Shown: positions 30,690 through 37,000 of the stretch, piece by piece | How positions within the stretch are numbered: position 1 is the stretch's first letter | Layout: each line of letters opens with the position of its first letter | Origin: Prorocentrum cordatum | Lineage: Eukaryota; Sar; Dinophyceae; Prorocentrales; Prorocentraceae | NCBI GenBank assembly: GCA_963575745.1 | Contig: CAUYUJ010000148.1 | Location: forward strand, 497,344 to 534,343 | Direction of reading: 5' to 3' | DNA: 37,000 bases | The notes under the pieces: generated by a model | Database searches by the model: none | Told to the model about the DNA's origin: nothing | Seen by the model: only the letters and a program-made list of their open reading frames with translations | Made by a program: the position numbers and the translations under genes

Positions 30690-30985
30690 GAACGGCTGAG
30701 GAGGAGGAGGAGGATCACAGAAGGAGAAATGGAGGGGCAGAAAGGGTGGGAGGTAAGGAGGAGGAGAGAAAGAGAGAGAGGGGGGAATGAGGAGAAGGGG
30801 AGGAGGAGAGGAGAGGAGAGATGACGGAAGGGGTAATGGGGGGTGGAGGGGCGTTCGCCTGCCGCGACGCAGGAGCCACTATGAGGGGAGGAGGGGGGTC
30901 GGGGGGATAGGAGGAGGAGAGGACGATGAGGGGAAGAGAAGAGGGGGGGAGGAGGAGGAGGAGAACAGGGGGAGGGAACATCGTT
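30690..30985. repeat. Purine-rich low-complexity tract
   Basis: Nearly 300 bp of GGAG/GGAGGAGA on plus with few pyrimidines. Open frames here encode Glu/Gly/Arg or, on minus, Pro/Ser/Leu runs. Confidence 0.8.
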
Positions 30986-31029
30986 GATGCGATCGCGCAA
31001 TCTCTGGTGTCATATCCCTCCCGCCCTCC

Positions 31030-31566
31030 CTATACCATGGAGCTTTGTCCTCTACGTCCACAAGGTATAATGTCTAAGAAGACGGTGGTTCCGAAGGGCA
31101 GATGTGTGCCACGACTTGTCGCACCCTCCAGCGAGAGCTCAACTGAGGCTGATGCCGTAGTTCGGCCTGCCCGCGGCAAGAGTCGGGTCTGCTTGGCGGA
31201 GGCCCTATGGAAATCTCCACCTGTGGCAAAAAGCTGGAACGGAAGCTGCGTGCTTGCTAATGCCAGAGAGCGGCCACCGTTGCGGAGAGAGCCTCGCCCG
31301 GCTGGACGGGAACCCAATGGTGACGTGGATGGGATGCTACAGCCAGCGGTGTGGAGACATCGTCGCCCCGATGGAGGAATGCGAATATCGTTACCTGAGG
31401 CCAGCGCTGAAACAAGAGCACAGCTTTTGAAGGGGCGGGGACGCGTTGGTTGGACGAAGACACATCCAAAATCATAGTTGGGCAATCCTGCGCGTGTGAG
31501 AAAAGGAATGTGCGGAATCGGCGGGGGAAAGTAAGGATTGAGATCTGGCAAATAATGGCATGACAT
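31030..31566 (-). CDS. Unidentified ORF, weak
   Basis: 178 codons from an ATG, overlapped on the other strand by an open frame of similar size (30926-31477), so at most one is real. Ser/Pro/Arg-rich without recognisable domains, signal or membrane segments. Listed only because it lies in less repetitive DNA. Confidence 0.12.
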   Translation of the reverse strand: MSCHYLPDLNPYFPPPIPHIPFLTRAGLPNYDFGCVFVQPTRPRPFKSCALVSALASGNDIRIPPSGRRCLHTAGCSIPSTSPLGSRPAGRGSLRNGGRSLALASTQLPFQLFATGGDFHRASAKQTRLLPRAGRTTASASVELSLEGATSRGTHLPFGTTVFLDIIPCGRRGQSSMV

Positions 31567-31688
31567 ACTGAGCAGTCCTGGCTAGAGTCACGCGAGCGCG
31601 CTGCGCGCGCTTAGGGTCTAGTCAAAGGCCCTTGCCTCATCGACATCCTACTATTTCTCCTGCTTCCGCTCTACTCATTACTTTGACG

Positions 31689-31830
31689 GCGCGCGAAAGG
31701 GGGTGGAGGGAGAAGGAAGGCTTCTTAGAGGGAAGTCGTCTCTTGGAAGGCGCCGGCCTTGCATCTGCAGGTAAGGCCCGGGCCTGATAAGAAGCAGGGG
31801 TGTTTCGAAGAAGCCCTCCCCCCCTTCTCA
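31689..31830. mobile_element. Small foldback (MITE-like) element, copy 3
   Basis: Left end GCGCGCGAAAGGGGGTGG; left inner GGAAGGCTTCTTAGAG; then TTGGAAGGCGCCGGCCTTGC, GCATCTGCAGG, GGCCTGATAAGAAGC and right CGAAGAAGCCCTCCCCCC. The order and spacing match copies 1 and 2, about 12.5 kb away, but the inner stem has decayed. Confidence 0.55.
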
Positions 31831-31904
31831 TCATCCTCCTTCTCCTCCTCACCCTGAGGGGTAACGATAGGGGGGGATAGGAATAGGGGGGATGCATCGA
31901 CGTG

Positions 31905-32040
31905 GAATCGGCGATACATCGCCGATAGATCGGCGATAAGGCCCCCGATCGTGGATCCGCACCTTCCTGGGCAGGTTGGGGCTATCGGGCCCCCATCGGC
32001 GATCCATGGGCGATTGGGGGTCGATGCGTCCCACCCTTTG
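31905..32040. repeat. Cluster of ATCGGCGAT and its inverse
   Basis: AATCGGCGAT, ATCGCCGAT, ATCGGCGAT (31906-31939), then CATCGGCGAT near 31994. Alternating orientations could form small hairpins. GGCCCCCGATCGTGG and CGGGCCCCCATCGG are interspersed. Confidence 0.55.
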
Positions 32041-32861
32041 CCCATCCCCCCCCCTACCGTTGCCCCCGACCCTCCGCCAGACAACATCTGAAGCAAAGGA
32101 GAAGGCCGCGCCACCACGGCCTCCGCATGCCGCGCTGCCTCTCGGGGGCCCTCGCGGCCATCGCCGGGCCATGGTGGACGGCTCTGAGGCCCACCATGGG
32201 AAACCCTTTAGGGGATCTCGGGGCCGTGTACAATCTGGCTGCTGAAGTAAGGAACGCCACCAAGAACGAGCAACGAAACCCTGTTTTTTAGCACGAGAAG
32301 AGCCTATGTCCTAGGTGCACGAGGAATAGAGGGTCATCCGTCAAGGTCACCAGTGCTGCTGATGCTGCCAAGTCGCGCGCGGCGGGCTGGAAGAGGGCGA
32401 GACGGGTGAGACGCGTGGGTGACCCCTCCTGCAGCTCCTCGGAGTCGCCGTTACACTCCTCGCGCTCCTCAAAGGTCCTGATCCTCCTCATCCTCCGGCT
32501 GATCCCACCATTCGCACCATTCGTGGTATACTGATCAAACACAGTATGTTGATCCTCCTCGCGCTCGACCGTTAAGCCTATCAATCCTCCTCCCAAGTGA
32601 TGGAATGTTCCTCAGCGCCACCAGCCCATCGCCTCAAGCTGGGGATGTGTGCCACGGAGCCCGCGGAGAACCACATCTATCCCCACCTGAAAGACGAAAA
32701 GAAACGCGCCTTACAACAGATGGCATAGCGTCCTTACGCTGCGTTTTACGCGGGTCACCATCGCGGCACGCCACACTGGAAACGAGGACCGCTACGCGCG
32801 ACCATATGCGGGCAACTTAAGCGCCAATGTCGTCGACGACAGCCCCGTTTTCTTCCCTCGC
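32041..32861. other. No recognisable gene
   Basis: A minus open frame at 32288-32596 has no ATG at its start and encodes a Glu/Arg-rich product without a known domain. The remainder is unique DNA with C-rich patches. Confidence 0.5.
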
Positions 32862-33010
32862 CCGCTACTCCCAATACCGCTACTCCCAAGACCTCTCCAG
32901 TCGTGGGTTCTGACCATAATGTCGAGGCGCATCCAGCCGTGGCGACGAGGGAAGGGTCGCGGCATCGGTAGATGTTTCTCCTCTGAGGCTGGACCCGCCG
33001 GGGTAGGGCT
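32862..33010. repeat. Dispersed repeat R, copy 2 (3' flank of gene copy A)
   Basis: From 32892 it is essentially identical to the sequence from 35146 (constant offset of 2254 bp), because both lie in the duplicated gene unit. It is also related to 18330-18480 outside that unit, so the repeat predates or is independent of the gene duplication. Confidence 0.65.
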
Positions 33011-33073
33011 CGCGGGGGGTCGAAAAAAGCACGAGCGGCGGCGGCAGGCAACCGCCCTGCGGCCCGCGAGGGC

Positions 33074-34833
33074 TCAGCGGGCGAAGCCGTCCTGGCCGTC
33101 CGCCTTCATCTCGGCGCCCGCGTACACGTAGCCCGGCACGGTCGCGTAGACCACCTCGATGGGCGGCTCAACGGCGTCCGCCTTCCTCCCCAACTTCTCC
33201 AGGGCGAGCGCGGTGGACTTCGAGAAGCGCGGGTCGGCCACCTCGTCGTCGAGCAGGTCCATGATCTTGCCGAAGTCCTTTTGAGCAGGGGCAGACCCTC
33301 CCGGCATCCCTAAAAGCCTACCACGGAGTGTTCTTAGAGCTGTAGAAATGGTTGCAAGCGTGAACCCCCGTGCGGGGCGATCTATGTGATGTGAGCCATG
33401 TGGTGTAAGCTAGTTGTGGTGTAAGCTAGTTGGTGCAAGCTATGCGGCGCACGTAACCTATGTGGCGTATGGTCGGACCTAGGACGGAATAACATCCTAC
33501 AAGAGCATGAGACCCTCCGCCGGCCAGAACACCCCAAACCATGAGATCACCCGAGGGTGCCCTCACCCAGAATGCACAAAAACATCCACCAAACACGAAG
33601 AACAGTAGGGAACCCTCCAAGAACCGACCCTCGCACCTCGATCTAACACCTCGGCCCGACCGTGAGCCATGTGGCGCATACGAGGCGCCCACGGTAGCCC
33701 ACCAGGCGAAACCTCGACACGCCCGCCCAGCGCACGGGGCGCCCACGAGGCGCGCACGGCCGCCGACCAGGCGGAATCTCAACACACCCGCCCAGCTTGC
33801 CCAAGAGGAGCCCACGGCCGCCCACCAGGCGAAACCTGGCCACATCAAACCAGCGCACGGCGCGACCACGAGGCGCCCACGGCCGCCCACCAGGCGAAAT
33901 CTCGGCACACCCAGCCAGCGCACGGGTCGCCCGCGAGGCGCCCGAGGCAGCCGACTAGGCGAAACCCCAACACAACCCGACCAACGCACTGGGCGCTCAA
34001 CTGGCGCCCACGGCTGCCAACCCGAAACGGCACCTCGACGCCGCCCACCAGGCGAAACCTCGCCACGCCAAGCACCCCCACGTCGCGCCCACGAGGCGCC
34101 CACGGCCGCCAACCGGGCGAAACCTCGAAACACCCAGCCAGCGCACATGGCGCCCACGGCCGTCCACCAGGCGAAATCTTACCGCACCCAGTTGGCGTAC
34201 GGGGCGCCCACGAGGAGCCCACGGCCGCCCACCAGGCGGAACCCCAACACACCCAACAAACCCGAGTAGCAATCCCCAATACAAGCACTGTTTGGGGACT
34301 GCTCTTCGAACATAAGACCGAGTGCAGGCGTGTTCTGAGGACAGATTCTGCCAATCAGTAGCGTGGTTCCTATACAACTTGTTGGTGGGTCTACAGGCGG
34401 ACCAGGGCGCTTCGTCACTGCACGAGTCCTCCGTCAACACCTCAGCGCCGGCGATGGACTTCACCACCATGCCGCCCGACACGCCGGCGGAGAACGCCTG
34501 GCCCTGGGGGTCCCCAGGGTACCGGGACACCGGGATCACCTCCATGGCCATCGCGCCCTTCATGCCGTTGCCCGGCTGGTAGCGCAGGATGCCGAAGGGG
34601 CGCTTCTTGTAGGTGACGGTGGGGCCCGGGCCAGTGGCGGCCGAGGCATCGAACGCCACATCCGCGTCCTTCGGCCCGCAGCGCTCCAGGTACTCCGCGC
34701 TCACGCGCGCGGCCACGCGCTCGCCGCGCTGGCAGCTGGGCGCGGGCGAGCCCACGAAGCCGGCGCCCCTGCGGCACAGGGCCACCACCGCGGCCGCAAG
34801 CACGCACGTGAGGATGGGCCGCTGGGGCGCCAT
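33074..34833 (-). CDS. Plastid-targeted PDZ-like protein, gene copy A (two exons)
   Basis: Exon 1 is 34833 to 34429 and exon 2 is 33277 to 33074 (TGA), joined across an intron of about 1.15 kb; the product has about 202 residues. Residues 7-19 are a hydrophobic signal core and F26-V-G-S-P begins a transit-peptide-like stretch, the bipartite leader expected for proteins entering the three-membrane peridinin plastid. The mature part has K-R-P-F-G-I-L near 77-83, resembling a PDZ carboxylate-binding loop, then M-E-V-I-P and G-Q-A-F-S-A-G-V-S-G-G-M-V-V-K-S-I-A-G (about 111-129). Then F-G-K-I-M-D-L-L-D-D-E-V completes a PDZ-like order. The splice choice after V-L-T-E keeps the spacing seen in PDZ folds; ending after G-A-E with a GT donor would also keep the frame (198 residues). 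No protease or other domain is visible; a scaffold or regulatory role is only a guess. Confidence 0.8.
33278..34428 (-). other. Intron of gene copy A, filled with 65-bp repeats
   Basis: Its ends share the direct repeat AGGAC with the exon borders, so the cut point is ambiguous over 5 bp and no placement over that repeat is GT-AG; GA-AG fits. It contains degenerate TATGTGGTGCAAGC-like units (33360-33475). About nine copies of a 65-bp unit with core CGCCCACCAGGCGAAACCTC run from 33676 to 34255. A block at 34266-34380 near the 5' end is shared with copy B. Confidence 0.7.
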
Positions 34834-34908
34834 GGCGGCAGAGCTCGGCGCGGGCTGGGGGGCGGGCGGTGCCTCCGGTCGTTTAAAAAAGCCCAAGCCC
34901 AAAACTGA
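34834..34908 (-). promoter_or_regulatory. 5' flank of gene copy A: T-rich box and candidate trans-splice acceptor
   Basis: Reading towards the gene: TTCAGTTTTGGGCTTGGGC, then T6 (34885-34890 on plus) and an AG ending at about 34873, 39 nt before the ATG. The same order exists before copy B, while the sequence further upstream differs. A TTTT-type core promoter and a spliced-leader acceptor AG are expected in dinoflagellates; assignment is by conservation and composition only. Confidence 0.4.
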
Positions 34909-35145
34909 ACAAGGAAGAGGCACGCTGAAGGGGGGGGAGGGGGAGGGCAGGGGGCAGGGAGTAGGAGGAGGAAGGGGGAGCAAGAGGAGAGGGACGTGAG
35001 AGAGGAGGCGAGCGGAGGGGGAGGAGAGAGAGGCCCGGGTCGTGACGACCCGGGCGTTGGTTACTGACGCCGCGCGGATCGCTCAACTTTGAGCGACCGC
35101 GGCTTCCCGATGGAGCAGGGAGCACGGTATCGGCCCACCCTGGGC
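34909..35145. other. Spacer between the two gene units
   Basis: Unique to this position. Purine-rich on plus (GGGGGAGGGGGAGGGCAGG and similar) up to about 35030, then mixed GC-rich sequence with GGTCGTGACGACC (35038-35050), a short palindrome. No gene. Confidence 0.65.
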
Positions 35146-35327
35146 CCTCTCCAGTCGTGGGTTCTGACCATAATGTCGAGGCGCATCCAGCCGTGGCGAC
35201 GAGGGAAGGGTCGCGGCATCGGTAGATGTTTCTCCTCTGAGGCTGGACCCGCCGGGGTAGGGCTCGCGGGGGGTCGAAAAAAGCACGAGCGGCGGCGGCA
35301 GGCAACCGCCCTGCGGCCCGCGAGGGC
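35146..35327. repeat. Dispersed repeat R, copy 3 (3' flank of gene copy B)
   Basis: Identical, as far as I can see by eye, to 32892-33073. It ends at the stop codon of copy B, so it would be the 3' untranslated/intergenic part of the duplicated unit. Confidence 0.7.
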
Positions 35328-36630
35328 TCAGCGGGCGAAGCCGTCCTGGCCGTCCGCCTTCATCTCGGCGCCCGCGTACACGTAGCCCGGCACGGTCGCG
35401 TAGACCACCTCGATGGGCGGCTCAACGGCGTCCGCCTTCCTCCCCAACTTCTCCAGGGCGAGCGCGGTGGACTTCGAGAAGCGCGGGTCGGCCACCTCGT
35501 CGTCGAGCAGGTCCATGATCTTGCCGAAGTCCTTTCAAGCAGGGGCAGACCCTCCCGGCATTCCTAGAGGCCTACCACGGAGTGTTCTCAGAACTGTAGA
35601 GTGGTTGCAAGCGTGAACCCCAAGCCGTGAGCCATTGCACTGTGGATGCACAGCCTACGCGGTGCAATCCATGTGGTGCACTATATGCGGTGCGAGCTAC
35701 GTGATAGATGGTGAATGCTGTGGGGCGCAGGCTCCATAGCGTAAACTATGTGGTGCAAGCTGTGTGTTGCAAGTTACGGGGTGCAATCCATCTGGTGCGA
35801 TCTATGTGGTGAAAGCTACGTGGTGCATGCTATGAGGATTAAGCCATCTGGCGCCTACGATGCGCCCACTGACGATCACCAGGCGAAACCTCGCCATACC
35901 AAGCACCCCCACGTCGCACCCACGAGGCGCCCACGGCCGCCCGCCAGGCGAAACCTCGAAACACCCAGCCAACGCACGTGGCGCGCTGCCCACCAGGCGA
36001 AATCTCACCGCACACACACACACACACAACAAAACCCAAGTAACAATCCCCAGTGCAAGCACTGTTTGGGGACTGCTCTCCGAACATAAGACCGAGTGGT
36101 TCACACATCACACTATCAACAAGGCGTGTTCTGAGGACAGATTCTGCCAATCAGTAGCGTGGTTCCTATACACATGTATTGGTGGGCCGACAGGCGGACC
36201 AGGGCGCTTCGTCACTGCACGAGTCCTCCGTCAACACCTCCGCGCCGGCGATGGACTTCACCACCATGCCGCCCGACACGCCGGCGGAGAACGCCTGGCC
36301 CTGGGGGTCCCCAGGGTACCGGGACACCGGGATCACCTCCATGGCCATCGCGCCCTTCATGCCGTTGCCCGGCTGGTAGCGCAGGATGCCGAAGGGGCGC
36401 TTCTTGTAGGTGACGGTGGGGCCCGGGCCAGTGGCGGCCGAGGCGTCGAACGCCACATCCGCGTCCTTCGGCCCGCAGCGCTCCAGGTACTCCGCGCTCA
36501 CGCGCGCGGCCACGCGCTCGCCGCGCTGGCAGCTGGGCGCGGGCGAGCCCACGAAGCCGGCGCCCCTGCGGCACAGGGCCACCACCGCGGCCGCAAGCAC
36601 GCACGTGAGGATGGGCCGCTGGGGCGCCAT
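35328..36630 (-). CDS. Plastid-targeted PDZ-like protein, gene copy B (two exons)
   Basis: Exon 1 is 36630 to 36226 and exon 2 is 35531 to 35328. Exon 2 has no difference from copy A; exon 1 has two silent differences (Asp GAC against GAT near residue 62, and Ala GCG against GCT near residue 130), so both genes encode the same protein. Just upstream of exon 2 this copy has an in-frame TGA where copy A has CAA, which supports an intron acceptor immediately before D-F-G-K. It lies head-to-tail with copy A, 494 bp between stop and next start, the normal arrangement of dinoflagellate tandem genes. Such identity suggests recent duplication or gene conversion; see copy A for domains. Confidence 0.8.
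35532..36225 (-). other. Intron of gene copy B
   Basis: About 694 bp, against 1151 bp in copy A. It has the same AGGAC border repeat and more copies of TGTGGTGCAAGC-like units (about 35640-35835). There are only about two copies of the 65-bp unit (35878-36000), a CA run at 36012-36028, and the shared block at 36035-36175 with an extra 27-bp insertion near 36095-36125. Confidence 0.7.
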
Positions 36631-36704
36631 GGCGGCAGAGCTCGGCGCGGGCTGAGGGGCGGGCGGAGCCTCTGGTCGTTAAAAAAAGCCCAAGCCCAAA
36701 ACTG
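36631..36704 (-). promoter_or_regulatory. 5' flank of gene copy B: T-rich box and candidate trans-splice acceptor
   Basis: Conserved with copy A up to about 36704: TTCAGTTTTGGGCTTGGGC, T7 (36681-36687 on plus), and a CAG ending at 36672, about 41 nt before the ATG. Similarity with copy A stops just upstream, marking the edge of the duplicated unit. Confidence 0.4.
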
Positions 36705-36744
36705 AATTATCCCAGTGCGACCCTACCTAGGAGTTGGAGCATCT

Positions 36745-37000
36745 AGGAAAGCAACATCTACATCTACACCGACAGCTACATTAACAACTACACATGCATC
36801 TACATCTACATCAACATCAACAGCGAGACTCTGCTGCGCTATGCTATGCTATGCCACGCTGCGCCATGCTATGATATGGTATGATATGATGTGCTATGCT
36901 ATGCTATGATCTGCTGCGATATGCTATGCTGTGCTATGAGATTAGATGTTACGATATGCTATGATATGGCATGATATGCTATGATATGGTATGCTATGCA
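36745..37000. repeat. ACATCTACA and ATGCTATG-type simple repeats
   Basis: ACATCTACA/ACAACTACA units (36750-36820) followed by ATGCTATG and ATGATATG units to the window end. The open frame here is repeat-driven; no gene is called. Confidence 0.9.

Noticed and set aside
34442-34908. Plus-strand and other-frame open frames over the exons of the PDZ-like gene
   Set aside because: They recur in both gene copies only because the DNA is duplicated; the minus frame carries the leader and domain and has only silent differences.

Overview
The window looks like nuclear DNA of a dinoflagellate; a Prorocentrum-like species fits best, though the species is a guess. The support is: very GC-rich DNA with long repeat tracts in place of compact genes; a tandem pair of near-identical genes on one strand; a protein leader with a hydrophobic signal followed by an F-V-x-x-P motif, typical of peridinin-plastid targeting; introns with non-standard or ambiguous borders; and decayed mobile-element genes of kinds common in dinoflagellates. 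I saw no rRNA, tRNA, spliced-leader gene, CRISPR array or bacterial operon.

Layout. 1-5160: two copies of a gene-bearing block (minus strand, 'WWFC' domain protein), the first cut by the window edge, separated by about 4 kb of palindromic repeats. Family A alternates two short palindromes. Family B is a nested array of 18 copies of a 36-bp palindrome bordered by CCG runs. 5160-6125: a higher-order array of a 12-bp CTG/CAG-rich unit. 6239-7326: a frame-broken gene with a GIY-YIG-like segment. 9137-11083: a long open frame whose C-terminal part resembles the S24/S26 peptidase fold. 11105-11512: another family A block. 12189-16761: a transposase-like gene (zinc finger plus hAT-like C-terminal region) in three pieces, broken by a homopolymer frameshift and by an 800-bp intron or insert with inverted ends. 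17052-17798: the C-terminal part of a PIF1-like helicase.

17.8-27 kb is nearly gene-free. It holds simple repeats, two copies of a small foldback element (a third lies at 31.7 kb), degenerate repeats, and a 1-kb tract with a single A on the plus strand. 27.4-30.6 kb (minus strand) carries a badly decayed non-LTR retrotransposon: reverse transcriptase with a YADD box, and upstream a zinc-finger/coiled-coil ORF1-like stretch.

32.9-36.7 kb is the best gene region. It has two tandem minus-strand copies of a two-exon gene for the same plastid-targeted PDZ-like protein of about 202 residues. The coding exons differ at only two silent sites, while the introns differ greatly in length through a 65-bp repeat. 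This is typical dinoflagellate tandem-array organisation. Apart from these two copies, most of what encodes protein here is mobile-element derived or unidentified.
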